DNA of 16,744 nucleotides from CAVQGF01 sp045807945 (GCA_045807945.1 JBJMGI010000051.1:1-16744); one strand, 5' to 3'; positions 7,408-14,804 are shown, numbered from the stretch's first letter. Translations and numbers: made by a program. Notes: generated by a model from the letters alone, not told the origin.

Positions 7408-7820
7408 GCCACTTAGCCGCTGCACCTGCACCAGAGCTCTCCGCTTATCACGACCGCAGTATCGCCCTACTACGTCGTTATTTCAGGATGTCGCTCGAGA
7501 TCGGGCGCATGCCTTCGGTACTGGGCCGCGAAGTGTTTCGCGCGCGGGTCACCTCTTACCGGGTACATACGTTCGAGGATGCTGTGATCTTCGTGCATGA
7601 CGTGGAGAAATGTTTGGAGCAGCTGGAGCCGTTCTCGCGGCAGCTGATCGCGCGCGTCATTCTGCAGGACTACAGCTACGAGGAAGCGGCCCGGCTTGTG
7701 GGCTGCGGCGAAAGAACGGTTTATCGACTTCTTCCGCTGGCACTTGACCGGCTGAGCGACATTTTTTTAACTGCGAGATTGCTGACGGTTTCTTGCTGTC
7801 AAGAGCAGAAAACCGGATGA
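7404..7820 (+). CDS. Sigma-70 region 4-like phage transcription regulator
   Basis: A 138-residue protein. The C-terminal part holds a helix-turn-helix like region 4 of sigma-70/ECF factors: about 85-118, with DYSYEEAARLVGCGERTVYR followed by a long amphipathic helix. There is no clear region 2, which binds the -10 element, so it is not a complete sigma factor. It resembles small region-4-only phage proteins (ArpU-like) that switch on late genes. The start at 7404 has GGAGG (7394-7398) with five-base spacing and an ATGA overlap with the zinc-ribbon gene. The ORF continues open upstream, but that portion overlaps the zinc-ribbon gene in another frame. It lies directly before the late genes, which fits control of late transcription; the target promoter is not established. 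Confidence 0.75.
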   Translation: MSHLAAAPAPELSAYHDRSIALLRRYFRMSLEIGRMPSVLGREVFRARVTSYRVHTFEDAVIFVHDVEKCLEQLEPFSRQLIARVILQDYSYEEAARLVGCGERTVYRLLPLALDRLSDIFLTARLLTVSCCQEQKTG

Positions 7821-7849
7821 TCGTCGCAAGTCACTGAAGCGCGGGCAAA

Positions 7850-7855
7850 TATAAT
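7850..7855 (+). promoter_or_regulatory. Possible -10 element of a late promoter
   Basis: A perfect TATAAT stands in the 125-bp gap after the sigma-like gene. No TTGACA-like box lies 15-19 bp upstream; instead CGCAAGTCACTGAA (7825-7838) lies there, similar to CGCAAGTAACTAAA at 7126-7139. It could be an activator- or alternative-sigma-dependent promoter, but it is weakly supported. Confidence 0.35.
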
Positions 7856-7920
7856 TTCTGAAAAATGGCAGGTTCACCCGTTGCAAGTTGGTATTCTGGA
7901 TTCAGAGTAGAGAAATTCAC

Positions 7921-7945
7921 GAGCGGCCATGGGCCGCTCTTTTTT
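7921..7945 (+). terminator. Perfect hairpin terminator touching the next start codon
   Basis: GAGCGGCC (7921-7928) pairs perfectly with GGCCGCTC (7932-7939) around ATG. Six T follow (7940-7945), and the ATG of the next gene starts at 7946. It would stop early transcription before the late genes unless antitermination or an internal promoter intervenes. Confidence 0.82.
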
Positions 7946-8236
7946 ATGGCGCAATCTGCCGAAGAGAAACTCGAGATCACGGTTCGCGAACCGCGCGACT
8001 TTACCTCGCCCGAGCTGGAATCGCATCTGGGCGAAGAGATCCGCAGCCATGCGGCTCAGGTCGTCAAAGGTTTGATCGAAAAAGCAATCGACGGTGGCGC
8101 GGTGCAAGCCAAGTTCCTCTTCGACTTTGCGGGATTGAACGCCTCGCCGCCTCCGGCGAAAAAAGGTGAGTCGCTGCTGGAGCTGATGCGCCGCGAACTT
8201 GAACTCGAGGAGCCGCCCGAAGGCACGGTAGAATGA
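7946..8236 (+). CDS. Small hypothetical protein, possible small terminase subunit or phage accessory protein
   Basis: A 96-residue protein with a charged N-terminus, a helical segment (about 25-50, HLGEEIRSHAAQVVKGLIEKA), the sequence GAVQAKFLFDFAGL, a Pro-rich linker (SPPPAKKG) and an acidic C-terminal helix. Proteins with a KFLF-type motif followed by a Pro-rich linker occur near terminase genes in acidobacterial phage-like loci, as far as I recall; no named family was matched. Start choice is difficult: the ATG at 7946 directly follows a terminator T-run and lacks a Shine-Dalgarno, while an in-frame ATG at 7865 would make the hairpin part of the coding region (122 residues before the stop becomes 123). 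The phosphatase gene follows after 15 bp. A small-terminase role is a guess from position. Confidence 0.55.
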   Translation: MAQSAEEKLEITVREPRDFTSPELESHLGEEIRSHAAQVVKGLIEKAIDGGAVQAKFLFDFAGLNASPPPAKKGESLLELMRRELELEEPPEGTVE

Positions 8237-8251
8237 AATCTTGTTGCCCGC

Positions 8252-8722
8252 ATGGACATGACCTGGATCACCGACCGCATCGCTGTAGGAGGCGGAATTT
8301 GGAACGACGCCAACATGATCGAGGTGGTGCGCTCGGGCGTGACCCACATCGTCGACATGCAGATCGAGTTCGACGACACGCCCCTGGCGCAGCCCTACGA
8401 TGTGACAGTTCTCTGGAACCCGACGGACGACGACTTCCAGCACAAGCCGGCAGAGATCTTCGATAAAGGAGTCGCCTTCGCGCTCGAGGCGCTTACGGCC
8501 GACGAAAAGAACAAGGTCTATATTCACTGCGCTGCCGGTGTGCACCGCGCTCCCATGATGACCCTGGCTCTGCTGGGGCGGATGGGCTGGCCGCTGAAAA
8601 AAGCGATGAAGACGATTTTAGAAAAGCGCTACGTAGTGGATTGGGCCGATATTTACGTGAAGAGCGTGGAGGATTACATCCGCAACAGCCATCCGGAGGT
8701 CGCGGTGCAGGGGACGGAATGA
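8252..8722 (+). CDS. Dual-specificity protein phosphatase (cysteine-based)
   Basis: Predicted phosphatase of the DSP/PTP superfamily removing phosphate from Tyr or Ser/Thr, perhaps from non-protein substrates. The 156-residue protein is the size of a bare catalytic domain. The P-loop is HCAAGVHRAP with nucleophile Cys93 and Arg99, and the likely general acid lies in the loop NPTDDDF (Asp59-61). The N-terminus (ITDRIAVGGGI) matches the usual 'I..rlylG' opening of the fold. No signal peptide is seen, so it is cytosolic. Its stop overlaps the ATG of the fibre-like gene (8719-8722), so the two are translationally coupled. There is no strong ribosome site; an alternative ATG lies at 8258. A phosphatase among phage structural genes is unusual and may modify host signalling or counter a host kinase; that is inferred. 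Confidence 0.88.
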   Translation: MDMTWITDRIAVGGGIWNDANMIEVVRSGVTHIVDMQIEFDDTPLAQPYDVTVLWNPTDDDFQHKPAEIFDKGVAFALEALTADEKNKVYIHCAAGVHRAPMMTLALLGRMGWPLKKAMKTILEKRYVVDWADIYVKSVEDYIRNSHPEVAVQGTE

Positions 8723-11700
8723 ACTCTGAAGATAATGAGCACCCTATGAAATCGTTGTTCGATTCGCGCCGCCTGACCGGGCGGCTTTTTTATTTGCTCG
8801 TGGCGTTCCTAGCGGCATACGGAACCGCGCGCGCACTTCCGCCAGTGACGACGACGGTGTCGGACGTCGTCTATCGAGCTGATGGAAGCGCGGCAAGCGG
8901 CACGCTGCTTATTAGCTGGCCTCAATTTAATACCTCGGATGGCAAAGCGGTCGCAGCCGGCACAATGAATCTTTCCATCGCGAGTGGCGGTGCGGTGAAC
9001 GTGGCGTTAGCACCTAATGCAGGCGCCTCCCCAGCAGGAACTTTCTACCGGGTGACTTACAAGCTCGACGATGGCACGAGCAGTACAGAATATTGGACGG
9101 TTCCAGCTACATCGCCGACCACGATCTCAGCCATTCGCTCTACCGTAGTGCCGGCGAGCATGGCGGTGCAGGTTGTTTCACGCAGCTACGTCGACGGCGG
9201 ACTTGCGCTCAAGGCGGCGGACAATGCTGTAGTGCACAAGGGCGGCGACACGATGACGGGCTCGCTAACGCTGAGCGCGGACCCGAGCGCCGCGATGCAG
9301 GCCGCGACCAAGTCATACGTAGATACACACGCTGGAGGCTCTGTTCCGGGGCAGTTCACGGTGGACGGTGCGACGTATCCGAACATTCATTCCGCGGTTG
9401 TAGCCGCTGGCACAACCGGCTCTGTGCTGATCCCGGCGAATTACTCAGGGACCGATACGGACCCAAACCCGAACAAGATCCAGATCATCGACCTGCGTGG
9501 GAAGCCGAATCGGCAACGCGGCTTTATCAACATGCTGACCGACTGCGGCCTTAAGGGCGACGGCGTAACCGACGACGCTCCGAACGCGAATGCGTGTTTT
9601 GCTCTGTACCCAGGCTATGAGTTTTATTTTCCCAAGACGCAGGCGAACGGGACCTGTAACTATTTCTTTGGTTCAACTCTGCTTCCGACGGGAGCAGGAG
9701 TAACGATCCGAGGTGGCGGAGGCGGTGGCTACATCTTCAGCCCCACGCACCTTGGCGGCACGGAATTGTGTTTCGCCCCCGGCGTTACCGGCATGATCCT
9801 CGACAACGTGGGCCACAGCGCTACGATCGAGGACATCTCCCTCAGCGGGCAAAGTGGGACGACGCAGCAGGGTGATCCGCTGAAGTTGAATCTTCCGCCT
9901 GTCAGCACGCTGTATACGCACAATATCTCCAGCATCCAACGCGCGACAAACGTTTTAACGGTGACCGTATCCATTCTCGGTGCAGAAGGGCTTTCAGCTC
10001 AGGCGGGTTCTATTCTCTCCATTGGCGGCGTGACCGGCGACGCGACTATGAACGGAACCTGCGTCGTCGCGACTCTTTCGAACACTTCGACCAATCCGCT
10101 TACATTCACCTGTGCGCAGAACGGAGCGGACTCGGGCCCTTTCGGCGCGGTAGGAACCGTTTCGCCCTACACGACCGGGACTTCGACCGCAGATGGCATC
10201 CGCATTTGCGGAAACTTCCACACCATCCGCCACGTCGCGGTGGGATTCTTCGGACGGCATGGCATCAACGGAGCTGAGAATGAGAGCGGCTGTCTCGCTC
10301 CCTTCGCGGACGACGTGGTAGTTCGCGAGAGCATGTTCTTTAACAATCAGGGCTTCGGCATCTTCATGCGCGGCAACGATGCCAACGCCGGACACTTCAG
10401 CGGCAACACGCTTTATTACAACGGGATCTGGGGTGCGTACGACTCCTCGTTCCTCGGCAATACCTGGATAGCGAATCAGGCCAGCTACAACGGTCTTGGC
10501 GGCGCGGCGGGAACCACTCCCGCCACACAGAACATCAGCGCGATCTCGCGCACGCTTTCCGGAAGCAACTCCACGGTGAGCGTGACCACGGCAACCGCCA
10601 ACACCAGCATGAAAGTCGGCTCGGCGGTCGTGATCGCCGGAGTCACGGATTCCAGCTTCAACAGTCCGGCGAACGGAGCCTTCTTCGTCACGCAAGTCAC
10701 CGACTCGACGCACTACCAATACATCCAGCCGGGCGCTCCGGCGAATGCCAACTCGAGCGGCGGAACATCGCGCATGGCGAAGTTCTCAGAAGCCTTGCTC
10801 GGCGCGGGACTGGATAACGGCGCGTTCAAGGTGGGAACATCGGCTTCGGTTTGGAACCAGGCGATGTTCTCGAATTACGTTGAGGGCGGGCAGAACTGTA
10901 AGTTTGGTCCGACAGTGATCAACGTGGGAGGGCCGAACATCCCCAGCGGATGCGTTCCCAACAATGGAGCAGACTTCGCAGGCATGTGGATGCAGACCGG
11001 AGTGCAGGGATTCCCGGGTAGCTTCGCCTCGAACCTTCGCATGTTCACGGAGAACAAGGATAACGTGAACGGATACGACCTGCGCTTCCGCGCGGGAATA
11101 AACGGCGGAACGACTCGTTCTTTCAGCTTCAACTTTTACGACAACAGCACCAATACGGCGAGTTGGTCGCAGCAGGTAGATCCCACGGGGACGACCGGGG
11201 GCAGCTGGATCATCGCCAGGGGAAGCGGCGGAGGCGGTGGTGTTCGGCGCCTCACGTTCTTCGGCGCGACGAGCGGAGCCATCACGCGCATCAACTCCGA
11301 ATCTACTGGCGCCGTGCAGTTCAATAACGACGCCAACGCCGGAACCGGTGGGATCACCGTCTGCACTGGGACGGCGACTCCCAGCTGCCCGTCATCGCCA
11401 TCGATCAGCAGCACGAACGATCATTTTGCCAACAACTCGACTGCCACCGCTTTTAAGTCCGCAACTGCTAACCCCGCGGGTGCAGGATCTCTGCGGCTGG
11501 CGAAGACAGACGCCATTAACTTCCGCAACAACGCGAACACCGCAGATCTGACTGCACTCGCGGAATCGACCGATATTCTGCAAGTAGGGGAAGCGGTGAA
11601 TGGAATCAACGTTCCCGGCCCCGCGAACTTTGCCAATGTGACCGCTTCCGGAACCGTGAGCGCCGCTGCGATCTCCACCGGCGGCGATTCGTTCGCCGGT

Positions 11701-12039
11701 ACTCCGCGCATCGCGTGGGGAAGTTTTCTGCCGGGAGCACTCAGTACCACATGGACCGCGGCGCAATTCACGCTGAAGAAAGCTATCAGCGTGGTGCAGA
11801 TAGATCTGCGGGCGAAAACTGCTCCGGCGGGATGCACGACCTTCCCGGTCGTACAGATCACGGACGGCACAACGCCCATCAACGTAACCATGAACAGTGC
11901 CGGCGTGGCGCAGACGGTAGCGGGCGGTCAGAACTATGCGGTTAATGCCACGCTGCTGGTGAAAGTCTCGACGGCGGGAGCAGGTTGTACCACCAACGCG
12001 TCGGACGTGAACGTGACCGTGCAGTACAAGATGCAATGA
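8719..12039 (+). CDS. Exported tail-fibre-like protein with pectate-lyase-type beta-helix
   Basis: A 1106-residue protein of modular build. After nine residues, a second Met (8746) starts a Sec signal peptide: basic SRR, hydrophobic FYLLVAFLAA, and a likely cut after Ala39 (TAR-A/LPP). Next is a beta-rich domain (about 42-150) common in tail-associated proteins, then two phage-fibre repeats ending in SYVD (156-159, 199-202), with GGDTMTGSLTLS and AAMQAATK between. A beta-helix domain opens with KGDGVTDD (279-286), the start of pectate-lyase-3/tailspike proteins. The C-terminus (from about 990) is a Cys-containing beta domain ending in VTVQYKM. The ATG at 8719 overlaps the phosphatase stop and has AGGGG upstream; 8746 is the alternative. 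Terminase follows after six bases. It could bind or degrade surface polysaccharide. A signal peptide on a fibre-like protein is abnormal, since phage fibres assemble in the cytosol. Confidence 0.85.
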   Translation: MNSEDNEHPMKSLFDSRRLTGRLFYLLVAFLAAYGTARALPPVTTTVSDVVYRADGSAASGTLLISWPQFNTSDGKAVAAGTMNLSIASGGAVNVALAPNAGASPAGTFYRVTYKLDDGTSSTEYWTVPATSPTTISAIRSTVVPASMAVQVVSRSYVDGGLALKAADNAVVHKGGDTMTGSLTLSADPSAAMQAATKSYVDTHAGGSVPGQFTVDGATYPNIHSAVVAAGTTGSVLIPANYSGTDTDPNPNKIQIIDLRGKPNRQRGFINMLTDCGLKGDGVTDDAPNANACFALYPGYEFYFPKTQANGTCNYFFGSTLLPTGAGVTIRGGGGGGYIFSPTHLGGTELCFAPGVTGMILDNVGHSATIEDISLSGQSGTTQQGDPLKLNLPPVSTLYTHNISSIQRATNVLTVTVSILGAEGLSAQAGSILSIGGVTGDATMNGTCVVATLSNTSTNPLTFTCAQNGADSGPFGAVGTVSPYTTGTSTADGIRICGNFHTIRHVAVGFFGRHGINGAENESGCLAPFADDVVVRESMFFNNQGFGIFMRGNDANAGHFSGNTLYYNGIWGAYDSSFLGNTWIANQASYNGLGGAAGTTPATQNISAISRTLSGSNSTVSVTTATANTSMKVGSAVVIAGVTDSSFNSPANGAFFVTQVTDSTHYQYIQPGAPANANSSGGTSRMAKFSEALLGAGLDNGAFKVGTSASVWNQAMFSNYVEGGQNCKFGPTVINVGGPNIPSGCVPNNGADFAGMWMQTGVQGFPGSFASNLRMFTENKDNVNGYDLRFRAGINGGTTRSFSFNFYDNSTNTASWSQQVDPTGTTGGSWIIARGSGGGGGVRRLTFFGATSGAITRINSESTGAVQFNNDANAGTGGITVCTGTATPSCPSSPSISSTNDHFANNSTATAFKSATANPAGAGSLRLAKTDAINFRNNANTADLTALAESTDILQVGEAVNGINVPGPANFANVTASGTVSAAAISTGGDSFAGTPRIAWGSFLPGALSTTWTAAQFTLKKAISVVQIDLRAKTAPAGCTTFPVVQITDGTTPINVTMNSAGVAQTVAGGQNYAVNATLLVKVSTAGAGCTTNASDVNVTVQYKMQ

Positions 12040-12045
12040 CTCGCG

Positions 12046-13575
12046 GTGAATGAAGATCTGGAGTTTCTGCTGTGGTGCGGCCGGCATCTCGAGCATCGGG
12101 TAAAGCGGCGGAAATGTTCGCTGCGCGATTTTTTGATATCGGCTCTTTTGAAGGTGCGGGCGCGTGACGGGCGACTCCTGCCGTTGCGGCTGAATCGGGC
12201 GCAGAAGGCTTTTTCTTCCGCGCCCCGAAGCGGCCGTCACATCATCTTGAAGGCGCGGCAACTCGGTTTCACAACGTATGTTGCAGCGCGATTTCTTATC
12301 GCAACCATCACGCGCCCGGGGACGCTGAGCGTGCTGGTCGCACATGATCTCGATTCGGCCCAGGCGATATTCGAGATCGTTCGGCGCTTTGCGGACAATC
12401 TTCCCGAGCATCTGCGGGAAGGTTGTCTTCGGACATCGCGCGCGAACGTTCGCCAGCTCGTCTTCCCGGAACTCGATAGCCAGTTCCGCGTGGAATCGGC
12501 TGCGGACGAAAATTGCGGACGTGGGTTGACCATACAAAACCTGCACTGCTCGGAAGTCTCACGGTGGCCGGGAGACGCGGCAGCGACGCTGGCTTCCTTG
12601 CGAGCTTCGTTTCCGCAAACCATGCGCGGAGCTTTTGTTCTGGAGTCCACGCCGAACGGCGCCGCCGGATGTTTTTACGGCGAATGGCAGCGCGCCGGAG
12701 AGAAGGGCGTCCAGAAACATTTTTTCCCGTGGTGGTGGGAGCCGAGTTACCGGCGGGACCATCCGCGTGTAACGAAGTTCACAGAAGAGGAAGCCGCACT
12801 TCGGAACCTGCACGAGCTTTCGCCGAACCAGATCGCGTTTCGGCGCGAGATGCAGGCGAATCTTCAAAATCTTGCACCGCAGGAGTTCGCGGAAGACGCG
12901 AGCAGTTGCTTTCTGGCCTCAGGCGATTGCGTTTTCGATCTGGAGATGATCCAGCGGCGGCTTGCGTTGGTAACGGATGCTTCCACACTCCGAGACAACG
13001 GCCGGCTGCAGATATGGTTCCCGCCGCAGCGCGGCCGCGAGTACATCATCGGCTGCGATCCCGCTGGTGGCGGAGCGTCCGGCGATTACGCGTGCGCGGA
13101 AGTTATCGATCGCAAGAGCGGAATGCAGTGTGCCGAGTTGCGTGGACACTGGCCTCCGCGAGAGTTCGCTGCACGCATCGCCGAGTTGGCAACCGAGTAC
13201 AACCGGGCGTTGTTAGGGGTGGAGCGCAACAACCACGGACATGCGGTGCTTGCGTATCTGACCAGCACGCGCAAGTACGAGAATCTTTATTGTGGCAACG
13301 ACCAGCCAGGGTGGCTGACCACGAACGCCAGCCGTCCGCGGATGCTGGAGAGCTTTGCATCGGCATTGTCAGAAGAATCCTCCGGGATCTACAGTCGCGC
13401 GCTGCTCGACGAGTGCAAGACCTTCGTCCGGCGCGAGAACGGCACCGCTGGCGCGGCCGGCGGAGCGCACGATGATTGCATCATCGCCATGGCGGTAGCA
13501 CTCGCAGTGCGGGAAGAGGTCGCAACCAGTCGTTCCCGCGACGGGAACTTACTGCTGACGAGTCTCCCAAATTGA
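12046..13575 (+). CDS. Phage terminase large subunit (TerL)
   Basis: ATP-driven DNA-packaging motor and headful/cos nuclease that docks on the portal. The full-length 509-residue protein shows an adenine-binding area (about 47-56), a deviant Walker A KARQLGFTT (69-77), Walker B ending in the catalytic Glu of HCSEV (Glu170), and coupling motif ESTPNG (200-205). The C-terminal RNase-H-like nuclease has Asp338 in GCDPAGGG, Glu393 in GVERNNHGHA and Asp476/477 in GAHDDCI. All catalytic residues are present, so it should be active. The start is GTG at 12046 (MNEDLEFLL), six bases after the fibre-like gene, with a poor ribosome site; coupling is likely. The portal gene lies more than 2 kb downstream because three cargo genes intervene. 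Confidence 0.93.
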   Translation: MNEDLEFLLWCGRHLEHRVKRRKCSLRDFLISALLKVRARDGRLLPLRLNRAQKAFSSAPRSGRHIILKARQLGFTTYVAARFLIATITRPGTLSVLVAHDLDSAQAIFEIVRRFADNLPEHLREGCLRTSRANVRQLVFPELDSQFRVESAADENCGRGLTIQNLHCSEVSRWPGDAAATLASLRASFPQTMRGAFVLESTPNGAAGCFYGEWQRAGEKGVQKHFFPWWWEPSYRRDHPRVTKFTEEEAALRNLHELSPNQIAFRREMQANLQNLAPQEFAEDASSCFLASGDCVFDLEMIQRRLALVTDASTLRDNGRLQIWFPPQRGREYIIGCDPAGGGASGDYACAEVIDRKSGMQCAELRGHWPPREFAARIAELATEYNRALLGVERNNHGHAVLAYLTSTRKYENLYCGNDQPGWLTTNASRPRMLESFASALSEESSGIYSRALLDECKTFVRRENGTAGAAGGAHDDCIIAMAVALAVREEVATSRSRDGNLLLTSLPN

Positions 13576-13599
13576 GACACTACAGAGCAGTGGTAGAAT
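13572..13599 (+). promoter_or_regulatory. Own promoter of the HipA-like cargo gene
   Basis: TTGAGA (13572-13577, overlapping the terL stop codon) and TAGAAT (13594-13599) are separated by 16 bp, each one mismatch from sigma-70 consensus. The expected start near 13606 is about three bases before the ATG at 13609, so the message would be almost leaderless. This fits the lack of a Shine-Dalgarno sequence. Confidence 0.7.
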
Positions 13600-13608
13600 C
13601 CCGCCTTC

Positions 13609-14442
13609 ATGCCCAGGGCGGTGCAGCATGTACGGCGAATGCGGGGCGGAGCGCAGGCGCACCTGATGCGGTGCGACGATGGCCACTTTTACGTGGTCAA
13701 GTTCCAGAATAATCCGCAGCACCTGCGCGTGCTGGCCAATGAATTGCTCGCAACCAGGTTGGCGAAGCTGGTCGGCTTGCCCGTTCCGGAACCGGCCATC
13801 GTCAGCGTGGACGATTGGATAGTGCAGAACACGCCAGAGCTGAGCGTGCAACTGGCTGGGAAGACGGAGCGCTGTCCGGCAGGTTTGCAGTTCGGCGCAC
13901 GTTACGCGATCGATCCGATGGAGGGCATGATCTTCGATTACTTGCCGGAGACGCTGCTCGACAACGTCCGCAACCTGGAGGCGTTCGCCGGCATGCTGGC
14001 GTTCGACAAGTGGACCTGCAACTCGAACGGGCGGCAGGCGGTCTTCTGGAAGAAGGCGCGCGAGCGCAAGTACACGGCGACGTTCATCGACCAGGGATAT
14101 TGCTTCAACGCCGGCGAGTGGAATTTTCCCGATTCGCCGTTGCGCGGCGTCTACGCGTATAACGCCGTATATAAGGACGTGCGCGGGTGGAAGTCTTTCG
14201 AGCCCTGGCTGAGCAAGATCGAATCCTTCGATGAAGGGTTGCTGAAGCAGTCCGCCGAAGACATTCCGACCGAATGGAGCGGCGACTGGAACGCGCTGGA
14301 AGCGCTGATCGAGGCGCTCTACCGGAGACGGAAGAAAGTTGCGGGATTCATCGAAGAGTTTAGGAACTCGTCGCGGGCACCGTTTCCGAACTGGGGCGCA
14401 GCTATCAGCGGTCAGCTGTCAGCCGTCAGGGGAGTGCAATGA
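13609..14442 (+). CDS. HipA-like kinase (HipA_2 family)
   Basis: Predicted Ser/Thr-type kinase of the HipA fold; relatives of HipA phosphorylate targets such as aminoacyl-tRNA synthetases and cause growth arrest, but the target here is unknown. Of 277 residues, the front part (RRMRGGAQAHLM, then FYVVKF) holds the ATP-binding Gly-rich strand and Lys31. ANELLATRLAKLVGLPVPEP (43-62) is the typical helix after it. The catalytic loop is AFDKWTCN (Asp133, Asn138) with R142, and the metal-binding Asp161 is in FIDQGY. There is no adjacent HipB-type antitoxin, so a classic hipBA system is not supported. The last dozen residues (AAISGQLSAVRGVQ) are encoded by the CAGCNNT repeat array, so the natural C-terminus may have been replaced. 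Its stop overlaps the next ATG (14439-14442). A DUF3037 gene lies one gene downstream, a pairing I recall from other genomes. Confidence 0.82.
   Translation: MPRAVQHVRRMRGGAQAHLMRCDDGHFYVVKFQNNPQHLRVLANELLATRLAKLVGLPVPEPAIVSVDDWIVQNTPELSVQLAGKTERCPAGLQFGARYAIDPMEGMIFDYLPETLLDNVRNLEAFAGMLAFDKWTCNSNGRQAVFWKKARERKYTATFIDQGYCFNAGEWNFPDSPLRGVYAYNAVYKDVRGWKSFEPWLSKIESFDEGLLKQSAEDIPTEWSGDWNALEALIEALYRRRKKVAGFIEEFRNSSRAPFPNWGAAISGQLSAVRGVQ
14399..14426 (+). repeat. Left CAGCNNT heptamer array (four copies)
   Basis: Four exact-period heptamers: CAGCTAT, CAGCGGT, CAGCTGT, CAGCCGT, followed by CAGG. The array encodes the C-terminus of the kinase. It mirrors the array at 14804-14831 on the other side of the four-helix-bundle gene; the stretch 14399-14415 matches the reverse complement of 14801-14817 at 16 of 17 positions. 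Confidence 0.88.
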
Positions 14443-14804
14443 GAGATTTTCGCGAAATCAAGGTCTGGGAGAAAGCCCATGCCCTCACTCTGAGAGCGTA
14501 CGAGGTGACGCGCGCTTTTCCAAGAGAACTGTACGGCCTGACCAGCCAGATCAGGCGCGCAGCTGCCTCCATCGGTGCAAATATCGCTGAGGGATGCGTA
14601 AAGAATACTGATTCAGATTTTGCGAGATTCCTGCAGACCGCGCTCGGGTCAGCCAGCGAGCTTGAGTACCATTTACTTCTTTCCAAGGATCTTGGGCTGC
14701 TTGCCGCGGATATCTATATGGAACTCGATTCCGACACGAAAGAAGTCAAGAAGATGCTGACGTCTTTTATTTCGAAGCTAAGAGCGCGGGCCGCGGGTGC
14801 CTGA
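14439..14804 (+). CDS. Four-helix-bundle protein (23S rRNA intervening-sequence / S23 family)
   Basis: A 121-residue, nearly all-helical protein of the family first seen in ORFs inside 23S rRNA intervening sequences and related to the Avd accessory of diversity-generating retroelements. Hallmarks are the opening MRDFREIKVWEKAHAL, FPRELYGLTSQIRRAAASI (27-45), GANIAEG and the third-helix segment FARFLQTALGSASELEYHLLL. Family members form basic pentamers that bind nucleic acid; the cellular role is unclear. The start is firm: AGGGGAG (14428-14434) precedes the ATG, which overlaps the kinase stop. The gene is flanked by inverted heptamer arrays and its own stop codon lies in the 17-bp repeat arm at 14801-14817. 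It therefore looks like a small inserted cassette. It is not inside rRNA here, and no reverse transcriptase is present. Confidence 0.9.
   Translation: MRDFREIKVWEKAHALTLRAYEVTRAFPRELYGLTSQIRRAAASIGANIAEGCVKNTDSDFARFLQTALGSASELEYHLLLSKDLGLLAADIYMELDSDTKEVKKMLTSFISKLRARAAGA

Noticed and set aside
9994..10719. 241-codon minus-strand frame inside the fibre-like gene
   Set aside because: Fully antisense to a gene with continuous beta-helix coding; no recognisable domain.
11392..12546. 384-codon open frame on the minus strand
   Set aside because: Antisense to the fibre-like gene and TerL, crossing their border; no domain and no ribosome site or promoter.
12513..13475. 320-codon plus-strand frame overlapping TerL
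   Set aside because: TerL in the other frame has all packaging motifs. This frame is Arg/Ala/Ser-rich with no motif and is best read as a GC-driven shadow.
13609..14442. Classic hipBA toxin-antitoxin operon
   Set aside because: No HipB-like helix-turn-helix gene precedes the kinase; TerL lies there instead. Only the HipA-like kinase is supported.
14439..14804. Diversity-generating retroelement (Avd-like gene)
   Set aside because: The four-helix-bundle protein is related to Avd, but there is no reverse transcriptase and no template/variable repeat pair in the window, including within the fibre-like gene, which would have been the natural target.
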